From: Mycobacterium sp. 852013-50091_SCH5140682
GTDB lineage: Bacteria > Actinomycetota > Actinomycetes > Mycobacteriales > Mycobacteriaceae
Direction: 5' to 3'
DNA: 64,000 nucleotides
Assembly (NCBI RefSeq): GCF_001665685.1
Contig: NZ_LZTB01000010.1
Coordinates: forward strand, 124,001 to 188,000
Positions 9,081 to 16,699 of this stretch are shown piece after piece; position 1 is the stretch's first letter; the number at the start of each line of letters is the position of its first letter. Made by a program: the position numbers and the translations under genes. A model generated the notes under the pieces. It saw nothing but the letters and a program-made list of their open reading frames with translations, was not told where the DNA came from and did no database searches.

Positions 9081-9107
9081 GCCGGTACGGAAACTCCAGG
9101 TACCGGC
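9081..9107 (-). terminator. Hairpin after tRNA-Lys
   Basis: Arms GCCGGTAC and GTACCGGC (8 bp, perfect) enclose an 11-nt loop. On the minus strand the hairpin starts 9 nt after the tRNA 3' end and is followed by a T-containing stretch (CTCATCTTTT). This is a plausible intrinsic terminator for tRNA-Lys. Confidence 0.55.
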
Positions 9108-9115
9108 CTTGCCAG

Positions 9116-9188
9116 TGCCCCCAGTAGGGCTCGAACCTACGACCTGCGGATTAAAAGTCCGTAGCTCTACCAACTGAGCTATAGGGGC
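9116..9188 (-). tRNA. tRNA-Lys (anticodon TTT)
   Basis: A complete 73-nt cloverleaf. The acceptor stem pairs GCCCCTA with TGGGGGC, the D-arm is GCTCAGTTGGTAGAGC, the anticodon loop is CTTTTAA with anticodon TTT, and the T-arm contains GGTTCGAGCC. The discriminator base is A and CCA is not encoded. It is transcribed away from the tRNA-Glu/Asp/Phe cluster. Confidence 0.97.
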
Positions 9189-9198
9189 GCGGAGTGAA

Positions 9199-9204
9199 AG
9201 GATA
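9199..9204 (-). promoter_or_regulatory. -10 element of tRNA-Lys
   Basis: On the minus strand TATCCT lies 11-16 bases before the first base of tRNA-Lys, the expected place for a SigA -10 box. No clear -35 is seen at the usual distance. Confidence 0.45.
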
Positions 9205-9260
9205 CTTGGTGCGCGCGACGATGTCTGCGGCCGCCCGCTTTAGGCCTCCTACCATTGGGT

Positions 9261-9290
9261 TTGAGGATTTGGGCATCCGTACCCTAAGCT
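9261..9290 (+). promoter_or_regulatory. Possible promoter of the tRNA-Glu/Asp/Phe cluster
   Basis: TTGAGG (9261-9266) and TAAGCT (9285-9290), 18 bp apart, resemble SigA -35 and -10 boxes about 55 bp before tRNA-Glu. An alternative -10, TACCCT, overlaps at 9280-9285. Confidence 0.4.
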
Positions 9291-9344
9291 ATCGAAGCTC
9301 CCAACGGACAACGTAGTGAGTACCCCGGAGAGATTCGGATTTAG

Positions 9345-9417
9345 GCCCCCATCGTCTAGTGGCCTAGGACGCCGCCCTTTCACGGCGGTAGCACGGGTTC
9401 GAATCCCGTTGGGGGTA
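9345..9417 (+). tRNA. tRNA-Glu (anticodon TTC)
   Basis: A 73-nt cloverleaf. Acceptor GCCCCCA pairs with TGGGGGT (first pair G-U), the anticodon stem is CCGCC/GGCGG around loop CTTTCAC (anticodon TTC), and the T-arm is CGGGTTCGAATCCCG. The discriminator is A; CCA is not encoded. First of three co-directional tRNAs. Confidence 0.97.
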
Positions 9418-9453
9418 CGCTACGCAGTAATGCGGAGCAACGCAGGAAAGCAA

Positions 9454-9530
9454 GGCCCTGTGGCGCAGTTGGTTAGCGCGCCGCCCTGTCACGGCGGAGG
9501 TCGCGGGTTCAAGTCCCGTCAGGGTCGCCA
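9454..9530 (+). tRNA. tRNA-Asp (anticodon GTC)
   Basis: A cloverleaf of 74 nt plus encoded CCA (9528-9530). Acceptor GGCCCTG pairs with CAGGGTC, the anticodon loop CTGTCAC gives anticodon GTC, the discriminator is G, and the T-arm is CGGGTTCAAGTCCCG. It starts 36 bp after tRNA-Glu. It is the only tRNA of the four here with an encoded CCA. Confidence 0.97.
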
Positions 9531-9570
9531 TCACGGCGAGGCATTTCGGTTGGAATGACCGACGCCTTCC

Positions 9571-9644
9571 GGCCAGGTAGCTCAGTTGGTATGAGCGTCC
9601 GCCTGAAAAGCGGAAGGTCGCCGGTTCGATCCCGGCCCTGGCCA
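9571..9644 (+). tRNA. tRNA-Phe (anticodon GAA)
   Basis: A 74-nt cloverleaf. Acceptor GGCCAGG pairs with CCTGGCC, the anticodon loop contains GAA (stem CCGC/GCGG), the D-arm is GCTCAGTTGGTATGAGC and the T-arm is CCGGTTCGATCCCGG. The discriminator is A; no CCA is encoded. Last of the cluster, followed 10 nt later by a strong terminator. Confidence 0.97.
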
Positions 9645-9654
9645 CTTCAGAGAT

Positions 9655-9677
9655 CCCACCGGTGACGGTGGGTTTTT
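9655..9677 (+). terminator. Intrinsic terminator of the tRNA cluster
   Basis: Arms CCCACCG and CGGTGGG enclose loop GTGA, followed by five T residues. A classic rho-independent terminator, unusually clean for a mycobacterium, right after tRNA-Phe. Confidence 0.92.
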
Positions 9678-9819
9678 CTGCTTTCTGGGGACGCTCGATC
9701 CCGCATGATGTTGGGATCGGTAGTAGCCCCGACGGCGTCCACTTGCAGCACGGTCGAATACGGCCGCCAGTAAGCAAGGGAACCGTACGGCCCCCTGCTC
9801 CCTCTCCGGGAGGTGCGTA

Positions 9820-10194
9820 GTGAAGCGACTGATCGTCGGACTGTCAGCGGCTGTGCTGGTGTGGGGCAGCGTCGCAGGCGTGGTCGGTATAACCCCAGGT
9901 ATCGCTGAGGCCCAGCCCGGCCCGGTCCCGCTCGACAACCATGCCTGGCCCGGCTGCCCGGACAGCAACCCCGCCGGGCCGTGTCACTGGTGTCCGGGTG
10001 ATCCGCCGGTGCAGACCGGCAATCTCCGCGTGAACCCGGTGGTCTGGGACAACACTGTCTGCCACACCTACTGGTATGTCACGCCGGGGCAGGGCAACGT
10101 CGCGCAGAACATCTTCGAGGGCGATAGCCCGCCTGCGCCGCCGCCACCACCGCCGGGCCTCAACTTCTGCCCGATCCCGCCCTGGTGCCCGTGA
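9820..10194 (+). CDS. Small secreted Pro- and Cys-containing protein
   Basis: 124 residues. A signal peptide (MKRLIVGLSAAVLVWGSVAGVVG...AEA) precedes a short mature protein with several Cys residues (WPGCPD, PCHWCPGD, TVCHTYW, LNFCPI, PWCP), a WCPGDPPVQTG segment and a run of prolines before the C terminus. The Cys pattern implies disulfides outside the cell. I know no function for this type; similar short exported proteins are common in mycobacteria. GTG 9820 is preceded by GGAGG. Confidence 0.75.
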   Translation: MKRLIVGLSAAVLVWGSVAGVVGITPGIAEAQPGPVPLDNHAWPGCPDSNPAGPCHWCPGDPPVQTGNLRVNPVVWDNTVCHTYWYVTPGQGNVAQNIFEGDSPPAPPPPPPGLNFCPIPPWCP

Positions 10195-10264
10195 TCGCAC
10201 TGCGCTGAATATCGTTCGCCGCTGCCCGCCGCGTTCGATACCGTCGCATCGGGGCGGAGAACAG

Positions 10265-10657
10265 GTGGCGTGGATGGCATGTCGGATCAGTGAGCTCGTG
10301 CTCGAATGCCGTGACCCCGAGGTGCTGGCGCGGTTCTGGTGCGAGGTGCTGGACTTCGTGGTGCTCGATCGCGTCGACGACGGCTCGATGGAGATCGGAC
10401 CGCGCGAAGGTTTCGGCGGTCTGCAGCCGACCATCATCCTCAGCCCCAATGCCGAGCCGAGCCACGGAAAGCCACGACTGCACATCGACGTCAACCCCAC
10501 TGATCGCGATCAGGACGCCGAACTCGAACGCCTATTGAAACTCGGTGCGCGCCCTGCCGACGTCGGCCAGACCGGGCAGGAGGCGTGGCACGTGCTGGCC
10601 GACCCCGAAGGCAATGTGTTCTGTCTGCTGCGGGCCCCGCTCGAGCCGCTGTCGTAG
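10265..10657 (+). CDS. VOC family (glyoxalase-like) protein
   Basis: About 130 residues with a single vicinal-oxygen-chelate module: ISELVLECRDPEVLARFWCEVLDFVV at the start, RLHIDVNPTDRDQDAELERLLKLGA in the middle and HVLADPEGNVFCLL at the end, the last being the family's metal-site segment (DPEGNxFCL). It probably dimerises to form a metal site; the substrate is not known. The start is GTG 10265 (GGAGA just ahead) or ATG 10274. It is followed by a long hairpin and the convergent LysR gene. Confidence 0.8.
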   Translation: MAWMACRISELVLECRDPEVLARFWCEVLDFVVLDRVDDGSMEIGPREGFGGLQPTIILSPNAEPSHGKPRLHIDVNPTDRDQDAELERLLKLGARPADVGQTGQEAWHVLADPEGNVFCLLRAPLEPLS

Positions 10658-10667
10658 CGGTCGGCCA

Positions 10668-10730
10668 CGCCGAGATTGACACCAGGGCTGCTGCCAACGC
10701 TCGGCAGCGACCCTGGCGTCAATCTCGGCG
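10668..10730. repeat. Long intergenic hairpin (28-bp stem) between convergent genes
   Basis: A 20-nt left arm (10668-10687) matches the reverse complement of 10711-10730 with one mismatch. After two unpaired positions on each side the stem continues with GCTGCC/GGCAGC around a 7-nt loop. It occupies almost the whole gap between the VOC gene stop and the LysR gene stop, so it can act as a two-way terminator. There is no T tract. Confidence 0.7.
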
Positions 10731-10739
10731 CACCGCGCG

Positions 10740-11627
10740 TCAGTCGACCGCGAGGGCGAGCAGCATCTCGGCCAGCTTGGCCGTGGCGGGGCCGAGCTTG
10801 GTCTGCTCGGCCGAGGCCAGATAGATCTTCCACATCACCGCGGGGAGCACGTGCACCGCACGCAGGTCGCGAAAGCGGGCCGCCTCGCTGGCCGGCATGA
10901 AGATGGTGCCGAGGCCGTGGCGCACCAGCTCGGCCGCGATCGAGTACTCAAGCGCGACTTCGTGCGGCGTGTGGGCGATGACGCCCGCCGCGGCGAACGC
11001 ATCGTCGACGAGGCGTCGGAGCCCGAACTGCGGTGGAAATCCGATGAGATCCTCGCCGGTGAGTTCGGTGATCGCGACCTCGCTCTGCGCGGCGAGCGGA
11101 TGGTCGGGGCGGCAGACGAACACCATGGGCTCCTGGCGCAGCAGGTGCATCTGGATACGCCCGGGAAACCGGTCCGGTGCCGACACGAGCGCGAGGTCCA
11201 GCGATCCGTCGGCGATCGCCGAGAGGTACGCGCTGGAGCCGGTTTGGCTCTGTCGCAACCGGATCTGGACAAAGGGATAGTCGCGGTGGAACTGACCCAG
11301 CACTTTCGGAACGTCGAGCGCTCCTGACGTGATGAGGGCTCCGAGATCCACCGTTCCGGTCAGTTGGCCCCGGAAGTCGCCGACGGAGTCCTTGGCGATG
11401 CGCGCGGTTTGCAGAACGCGTCCGGCGTGCTCCCGGAACAGTTCGCCCGCCGGGGTCAGCTTGATCTGCTGGCGGGACCGGTCGAACAGCTCGACGCCGA
11501 GCTCCTTCTCCAGCTTGCCGACCGACGTGGACAGTGCGGACTGGACGACGTGGGCGCGGTGGGCGGCTCGAGAGAAGCTCAGCTCGCCGGCAACGGCGAC
11601 GAAGTGTTCGAGCTGACGCAGTTCCAT
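10740..11627 (-). CDS. LysR family transcriptional regulator
   Basis: 295 residues. The N-terminal winged HTH MELRQLEHFVAVAGELSFSRAAHRAHVVQSALSTSVGKLEKELGVELFDR is a full LysR pattern. The C-terminal LysR substrate domain begins near GTVDLGALI and includes FVCRPDHPLAAQ. ATG 11627 starts exactly at the family-typical MELRQLE; a TTG 9 bases upstream is possible. It diverges from the cupin/reductase pair, which it most likely regulates. The inducer is unknown. Confidence 0.9.
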   Translation of the reverse strand: MELRQLEHFVAVAGELSFSRAAHRAHVVQSALSTSVGKLEKELGVELFDRSRQQIKLTPAGELFREHAGRVLQTARIAKDSVGDFRGQLTGTVDLGALITSGALDVPKVLGQFHRDYPFVQIRLRQSQTGSSAYLSAIADGSLDLALVSAPDRFPGRIQMHLLRQEPMVFVCRPDHPLAAQSEVAITELTGEDLIGFPPQFGLRRLVDDAFAAAGVIAHTPHEVALEYSIAAELVRHGLGTIFMPASEAARFRDLRAVHVLPAVMWKIYLASAEQTKLGPATAKLAEMLLALAVD

Positions 11628-11653
11628 ACCTATCAATGATGCAGATAAGAAGT

Positions 11654-11678
11654 ATCAAAAGCATTCGTTGGACTTGAT
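11654..11678. promoter_or_regulatory. Possible LysR binding site
   Basis: ATCAA (11654-11658) and TTGAT (11674-11678) form an inverted repeat with a 15-bp gap between the divergent LysR and cupin genes. The arms are short, so this is a suggestion only. Confidence 0.3.
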
Positions 11679-11723
11679 GACACGGGGGCGATGTGATGTA
11701 AGCATCGAAAGAAAGGACCGACC

Positions 11724-12134
11724 GTGCTGGCTGCCGGAAACACCAAGATCACCGACCTGCTGATGGTCACACCGCCCCGGATCCCCGAGGGTGCCCACGC
11801 GATGACACAACTGGTCGAACTGCCGCCCGCCGATCTCGGCGTGGAGCCGCACCGCCATTCCGGGCCGGTGTTCGGCTACCTGCTGGAGGGCCGCATGTTG
11901 TTCGAGCTCGAAGGCGAGGAACCCCGGGAAATCGTCGCGGGCGAGGCGTTCTGGGAGCCGGGCGGTGAGGTCGTGCACTATCAGATGGTCAACCTCGAGC
12001 CGGACCGATGGTGCCGGTTCCTCGCGGTCTGCCTGTGCGCTCCCGGCGTCGACATGATCACGATGCTCACGCCGTCGGAGATTGCGGCCCGAGACCACCT
12101 GCGGCACCCCAGCGCCCGTCAACACGCCAACTGA
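11724..12134 (+). CDS. Cupin domain protein
   Basis: 136 residues with one cupin barrel. Motif 1 is EPHRHSGPVFGYLLEGRMLFELEG (metal-binding His pair HRH), and motif 2 lies around EAFWEPGGEVVHYQMVN. No signal peptide. The start is GTG 11724 with AAAGGA ahead. It is 11 bp upstream of the reductase gene and probably co-transcribed; together they face the LysR gene. Candidate roles are a dioxygenase or isomerase on a small organic molecule, or a ligand sensor; the sequence does not decide. Confidence 0.82.
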   Translation: MLAAGNTKITDLLMVTPPRIPEGAHAMTQLVELPPADLGVEPHRHSGPVFGYLLEGRMLFELEGEEPREIVAGEAFWEPGGEVVHYQMVNLEPDRWCRFLAVCLCAPGVDMITMLTPSEIAARDHLRHPSARQHAN

Positions 12135-12145
12135 CTGGAGGAATG

Positions 12146-13075
12146 ATGCAAGCGATCGTCACGCAAGACCGCTCCGCCGGGACGTCGGGTCTTTCCCTGG
12201 CCGACATGCCCTATCCGCATGCCGCCGAGAACGACGTCGTCGTCCGCGTGCATGCGGCCTCGTTCACGCCGGGGGAGCTCGACTGGCCCGGCACTTGGAC
12301 CGACCGGGCCGGACGGGACCGCACGCCGACCGTCCCCGGACATGAGGTATCCGGTGTTGTCGTCGAGTTGGGTTACGGTACAACCGGTTTGACCATCGGG
12401 CAACGTGTCTTCGGCATCACCGACTGGGCCCGTAACGGCACACTCGCCGAATACGTTGCGGTAGAAGCGCGCAACCTTGCCCCGCTGTCCGCCGGAATCG
12501 ACCACACCGTCGCGGCAGCACTGCCGATCTCCGGTTTGACGGCATGGCAGGGGCTGTTCGAGCATGCCCGAGTCGAAGCCGGCCAGACGGTGCTGATCCA
12601 CGGCGCTGCGGGTGCCGTCGGCTCCCTCGCGGTGCAACTCGCGCACGATGCCGGGGTGCAGGTGATCGGCACCGGGCGAGCCGGACAACGCGATGCCGTG
12701 CTGGAGATCGGCGCCGATACCTTCGTGGACCTGGCGGCCGACCACCTCAAGGACGTCGGCGAGGTCGACGTCGTGTTCGACGTCATCGGTGGCGAGATAC
12801 TCGATCGCTCAGCCGAATTGGTGCGTGCCGGGGGCACGCTCGTCACCATCGCCGAACCACCGCGGGTGTACCCCGACAAGGCGCGGGCGGTGTTCTTCGT
12901 CGTCGAACCAGACCGTACGCAGTTGGCTGCACTGGAGCGCCTGGTGCGCGACGGCCGGCTGTCCCCGAACGTCGGCACGGTCCTTCCGCTGTCCGACGCG
13001 CCGAAGGCGTTCGATCCGGCCTATCGGCGTCCGGGCAAGACTGTCATCGCCGTGGCGGCTACGCCGGACGCTTAG
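12146..13075 (+). CDS. Quinone oxidoreductase-like NADP-dependent MDR protein
   Basis: 309 residues of the zinc-independent medium-chain reductase family. The GroES-like N-terminal domain includes VPGHEVSGVVVELGYG, and the Rossmann domain has VLIHGAAGAVGSLAVQLAHDAG. The Cys and His ligands of zinc alcohol dehydrogenases are absent, as is usual in quinone or enone reductases. GGAGG precedes two adjacent ATGs; ATG 12146 has the better spacing. The 3' end overlaps the convergent lipoprotein gene by 17 bp. It is likely expressed with the cupin gene under LysR control. Confidence 0.88.
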   Translation: MQAIVTQDRSAGTSGLSLADMPYPHAAENDVVVRVHAASFTPGELDWPGTWTDRAGRDRTPTVPGHEVSGVVVELGYGTTGLTIGQRVFGITDWARNGTLAEYVAVEARNLAPLSAGIDHTVAAALPISGLTAWQGLFEHARVEAGQTVLIHGAAGAVGSLAVQLAHDAGVQVIGTGRAGQRDAVLEIGADTFVDLAADHLKDVGEVDVVFDVIGGEILDRSAELVRAGGTLVTIAEPPRVYPDKARAVFFVVEPDRTQLAALERLVRDGRLSPNVGTVLPLSDAPKAFDPAYRRPGKTVIAVAATPDA

Positions 13076-13652
13076 TGATATCGGCGTTCTCGTCTTCCTG
13101 GATCGGCACGCCGTCGGTCTGTGAGGTCGATTCGATCGAACCGATGGTGGAGTTCAGGTCGGTGACGCCGCTGGCATCGCCGCCCTTGAGCTTGTCGAAC
13201 GCGGCTTTGACGGTGTCTCCGACTTTGGCCAGCGGCTTGATGAGCGCGCTGCACAACTTGGGGTCGGCCTGAACATCGTTGCTGGCCAGGCGGATTTCCC
13301 GCTTGATGAAGAGGGCCGCCAGGCCGCCTTTGATGAATGCGGTAATCCGGCCGTTCGCGCCTGACTTGAATGTGCCTGCCTGATAAGGCTTCCACAGCCA
13401 CCGATGGAAGACGCCGAAAGCCAGGCCGCTGTGCATGACGAATTTCGTCTTGGCGAACGACGTGGTCGGTTGTGCCGGGCAGGACTCGGTGATGCCGGCC
13501 GCGTCGCCGGCATCGCCGGACGGGTCCGCCGGGATCGACTGGGAATCACTGCCTGTACCGCCCGTCGCGGCGTTGTGTTTGGCTCCGCACCCACTCATGA
13601 GTACGGCCAATGGAATCAACAAGACGGCGATCAGTCGTACCGCAACACTCAT
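13059..13652 (-). CDS. Putative lipoprotein of unknown function
   Basis: 197 residues. The N terminus MSVAVRLIAVLLIPLAVLMSGC carries a lipobox (LMSGC), so the mature protein is lipid-anchored on the outer face. After a Gly/Ser/Asp-rich linker comes a domain with KTKFVMHSGLAFGVFHRWLWKPYQAGTF and two Cys residues. I do not recognise the family. ATG 13652 is supported by a GGGTGGG ribosome site and the well-placed signal sequence. The stop lies within the end of the convergent reductase gene. Confidence 0.75.
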   Translation of the reverse strand: MSVAVRLIAVLLIPLAVLMSGCGAKHNAATGGTGSDSQSIPADPSGDAGDAAGITESCPAQPTTSFAKTKFVMHSGLAFGVFHRWLWKPYQAGTFKSGANGRITAFIKGGLAALFIKREIRLASNDVQADPKLCSALIKPLAKVGDTVKAAFDKLKGGDASGVTDLNSTIGSIESTSQTDGVPIQEDENADITKRPA

Positions 13653-13921
13653 AACCCACCCCTGGCAAACAGTTGCAATCGGCCCCCACGGCAACGTAGC
13701 ACGGCCGCGGGGACACCTCCAGCGGGTGGGGTGCCTCGGTGTTGTTGCGACCCCTTCGAGCGATCCGGTCCTTCGAAATATGCTGAACAGAAAGCGAATT
13801 GCTCGCTGTCGGTACCCTGTCAGTTTCCTTGAAAAGCGCCGTGTGTCAACGGCCGGCAACTGCCATCGCGATCAGCGCAGCATCACACCAATGCGCTCGC
13901 AGCGGTCACCAGCAACCCAGG

Positions 13922-14314
13922 TCAGCCTTTGCCTGTGTGGGACATCACCCCGGTGGCATTACGGGTGGTGATCGAATTGTTCTTGATCTGCGTCGGCGAC
14001 ATGTTGGTCTGCATCGGCGTGGCCGTGCCGTTCGCGGACGTCTTGGCGCATGCCGTGTCGTACTGCGACGGCGCACCCGCGCCCTGCCGGGCGCTGTTGT
14101 AGGCCTGGCCGCCCTTCCCGCCGAGCGGACTGTTGATGCCGCCCTCGTTGAACACCGAACCTGGAGACGTGGCCGAGTTGCCAGGTGTGCCACCGCCGTT
14201 GGCCTCGATGCTCTGACAACTGTTGTTGTGAGTCGTGTTGTCCGCGTATGCCGGCGCCGCGGTGCCGATCAGGGCGATGCCCGCCATGCAACCTGCTGCC
14301 AACAGCGTGCGCAT
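13922..14314 (-). CDS. Small secreted Asn/Gly/Thr-rich protein
   Basis: 130 residues. A signal peptide (MRTLLAAGCMAGIALIGTAAPAYA) is followed by a low-complexity mature part rich in Asn, Gly, Thr and Ser with two Cys (NNSCQS, TACAKT) and no recognisable domain. ATG 14314 has AGGTGA 6 bases ahead; a GTG lies 9 bases upstream. Function unknown. The 269 bp between this gene and the upstream end of the lipoprotein gene hold nothing I can identify. Confidence 0.65.
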   Translation of the reverse strand: MRTLLAAGCMAGIALIGTAAPAYADNTTHNNSCQSIEANGGGTPGNSATSPGSVFNEGGINSPLGGKGGQAYNSARQGAGAPSQYDTACAKTSANGTATPMQTNMSPTQIKNNSITTRNATGVMSHTGKG

Positions 14315-14431
14315 CGTTATCACCTGCCTGTGTCGGGGACGTGCTCTTTCGCACGCCCTTACCTAAGTGACACGGCGCGAGAGGGTTTGGCGTTCAATAT
14401 CGACGGGAATTCGTCTGGCCAGCCGGACCGT

Positions 14432-15682
14432 TCAGGCCAGGGCCACGGCCAGGGTCAGTGCTACGCCGAATACGATTGTGGGAGCGGCCATTCCGGCCAA
14501 AAACGCCAGGCCGAAGCGGCGCCCACCCGCGGTGAAGGCCAGTATCGCCTTGACGAGCAGATTGGAGCCGAGGGCTGCGCCGATCGCGATCAGCGCGGCG
14601 TCGACCGTGACCGCGCCGGAGGCGGCCAGGCTGGCGGCGGCTACCGCACCGGCGTGTGCGTCGGCCAGGCCCGCGGCGAACGCGGTGAGCACCAGCCCGT
14701 TGGGGCCCAGCACGTCGGCCGCCCACCGGCTGACGAGCAGTGCCAAGGTCAGCACCGCGGCCAGCACGAGCGCCGGCCGCAACGCGAACGGGCGGCTCGT
14801 GGGTTGATTCGGTTCGTCGGCGTCGCGGTTGGCTCCGCCCGAGCCCCGGTAGACAAAGGCGGCGATGGCCACCAGCACCAGTGCCCCGGCGACGACTGGG
14901 GGCCACAGGCGCCGCAGGACATCGATGTCGACCACGCCGATCACCATGAGCAGCTGCACGAACGTGGCCAGGCTCGCCACCAGCGCGCTGGCCAGCGGAG
15001 CACGCAGGCCGGCTTGGGTCCGGCTGAGCCTGCCCATCGACGCGGTCGTGGCGCTTGCCGACACGAAACCACCGGCCATGCCGGTGACCAGCAGACCGCG
15101 TTGCGGACCGAGCGCGCGCACTCCGATGTAGCCCACCCATCCGATGCCGGTGAGCAGGACGACGAGCAGCCACACCTTCGCCGGGTTGAGCACGCCGTAG
15201 GGACCGAGCGGCCGGTCGGGCAGGAGCGGCAGGATCACGAACGCGACGACGAAGAACTTGATCGCATCCTCGAGTTCGATCTCGCTGACGATCTCGCGGA
15301 CGAAGCGGTGGATGCGGGCCTTGGACACCAGCAGACCGGCGACGACGACGGCGAGCGCCACGGCCTCGGCCGGGCGGCTATACGCGAGGGCGCCGAGCAG
15401 ATAAGCGACAACACCGGCGATCTCCGTGGTGGTTCCCGGATCGTCGGTGCTGGTGCGCACATAGGCGGCCGTCATCAACGCGGCGACACCGATCGCACCG
15501 GCCGCGACAGCCCACGGGTCGATCGCGGCCGCGACTGCTCCGGCCAGCGCCAGCAGAGCGAATGAGCGCGAGCCGGCAGGCAGGTTGCGGGTGTGGCTGC
15601 GTTCCCGCTCGAAGCCGAGCAGCAGCCCGATGGCCAGTGCCACCAGGAACGGCACGAAGTGCAGCCAGCTCACGACGCTCAC
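14432..15682 (-). CDS. MgtC/SapB and DUF4010 domain membrane protein
   Basis: 416 residues and about a dozen hydrophobic segments. The N-terminal half resembles MgtC/SapB (FLVALAIGLLLGFERERS...SFALLALAGAVAA), the second half DUF4010 (LVTGMAGGFVSASATTASMGRLS, and GLVLTAFAAGLADAHAGAVAAASLAASG). Proteins with this layout are integral membrane proteins of unclear transport role; MgtC itself is linked to magnesium limitation and virulence, which cannot be transferred here. The start is GTG 15682, with a second GTG at 15673. Confidence 0.85.
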   Translation of the reverse strand: MSVVSWLHFVPFLVALAIGLLLGFERERSHTRNLPAGSRSFALLALAGAVAAAIDPWAVAAGAIGVAALMTAAYVRTSTDDPGTTTEIAGVVAYLLGALAYSRPAEAVALAVVVAGLLVSKARIHRFVREIVSEIELEDAIKFFVVAFVILPLLPDRPLGPYGVLNPAKVWLLVVLLTGIGWVGYIGVRALGPQRGLLVTGMAGGFVSASATTASMGRLSRTQAGLRAPLASALVASLATFVQLLMVIGVVDIDVLRRLWPPVVAGALVLVAIAAFVYRGSGGANRDADEPNQPTSRPFALRPALVLAAVLTLALLVSRWAADVLGPNGLVLTAFAAGLADAHAGAVAAASLAASGAVTVDAALIAIGAALGSNLLVKAILAFTAGGRRFGLAFLAGMAAPTIVFGVALTLAVALA

Positions 15683-15777
15683 CCTAAGCGGTCAGCTCCA
15701 CCTCATCTGTCAGATCGGTAACATCGGGCTCACCGGTAACGACAAGCACAGGGGTCGCAGCTGTTTGGGGGAATCAG

Positions 15778-16356
15778 ATGACACGTCGCCTGAAAATCGG
15801 TGTCGCAACGGCAGTTTTCGTGGTCGCCGTCGCTTGCGGAGGGTTCGTCCCGAGCATCGGATCGGCGGCACCGCCGCCCGCCGGGAAGGACTTCTCGAAG
15901 CCGGCCATCGTCATCCTCGGTTACGGCCTCAAGCCCGACGGCTCGATGCGCACCATCCTCTACCACCGGGTTCTCACCGGTCTGGCGATCGCACAGGCCT
16001 TTCCGCAGTCGCCTGTCATCGTCACCGGTGGTAACCCGCAGAACGGTCGGACCGAGGCATCTCAGATGCGTAATCTTCTTCTCACCCTTGGCTTTCCGGA
16101 CAATCGGATCATCGTCGAGGACAAGGCGGGCAGTACGGTGCAGAACGCGCAGTTCTCGGTTCCGCTGGCCAAGGCGGCAGGCACGTCGGGCATCATCCTG
16201 GTGACGTCGTCCACGCATCAGGGCCGTGCCGACCAGAATTTCGCCGACGCCGGCGCAAACGTGCTGGCCACGGTGAGCTTCCCTGACGGCAACCCGTCTG
16301 TGAACATCGCTCAGTTCGTCAGGGATGTGCTGAGCCCGATGACGGCCATCGGCTGA
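15778..16356 (+). CDS. YdcF/SanA family (DUF218) secreted protein
   Basis: 192 residues with an N-terminal signal or anchor (RLKIGVATAVFVVAVACGGFVPSIGSAA). The DUF218 core shows AIVILGYGLKPDGSMRTILYHRVLTGLAIAQAF, VIVTGGNPQNGRTEASQMRNLLLTLGFP and IILVTSSTHQGRA, the usual family motifs (GY/GxGL, TGG, E-A-xxM). Family members act at the envelope (E. coli SanA, ElyC), but the reaction is unsettled. ATG 15778. A Cys in the signal region (VACGG) could make it a lipoprotein. Confidence 0.82.
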   Translation: MTRRLKIGVATAVFVVAVACGGFVPSIGSAAPPPAGKDFSKPAIVILGYGLKPDGSMRTILYHRVLTGLAIAQAFPQSPVIVTGGNPQNGRTEASQMRNLLLTLGFPDNRIIVEDKAGSTVQNAQFSVPLAKAAGTSGIILVTSSTHQGRADQNFADAGANVLATVSFPDGNPSVNIAQFVRDVLSPMTAIG

Positions 16357-16402
16357 CACGAGGCGATACGCTGCGGATACGTGCCGATGAAAGCGTGACG
16401 AG

Positions 16403-16666
16403 ATGGCCGACCGCGGCGGGTTGCTCCGGGTGGTGCTGGGTTGCTGGGCCGTCGCGCTCGCCGTCGCTCCGAGTGCCGTCGCCGATCCGTCAGACACCGA
16501 CAGCACCGAGGTGCGTTCGGGCGGCCCGGTGCCCACGGTCAACGGCGTGCCCTGTGTGGCCGGGCATCTGGGGACGTGCCTGGGATTCCTGCAGAACAAC
16601 CCGCCCGGCACCGATCCGGTAGTGCCGCGTTCCGGCGTGGGGCACAGCCCGACAGTGCGCCGCTGA
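16403..16666 (+). CDS. Small secreted protein of unknown function
   Basis: 87 residues: a signal peptide (LLRVVLGCWAVALAVAPSAVA) and a short mature part with two Cys (VPCVAGHLGTC) and several Pro. No family recognised. It lies between the YdcF-like gene and a TetR gene in the same direction. Coding potential rests on the signal sequence and the absence of a competing frame. Confidence 0.55.
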   Translation: MADRGGLLRVVLGCWAVALAVAPSAVADPSDTDSTEVRSGGPVPTVNGVPCVAGHLGTCLGFLQNNPPGTDPVVPRSGVGHSPTVRR

Positions 16667-16699
16667 GCGGTGCCCCGATCAGTACCATGGCTGCCCGGG

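Noticed and set aside
9116..9644. tRNA cluster as an integration site of a mobile element
   Set aside because: No integrase or direct repeat of a tRNA 3' end is seen nearby; flanking genes look ordinary.
13799..15565. Long plus-strand open frame opposite the MgtC/DUF4010 gene
   Set aside because: Gly/Gln/Arg/His-rich low-complexity translation; the minus frame gives clear transmembrane segments.
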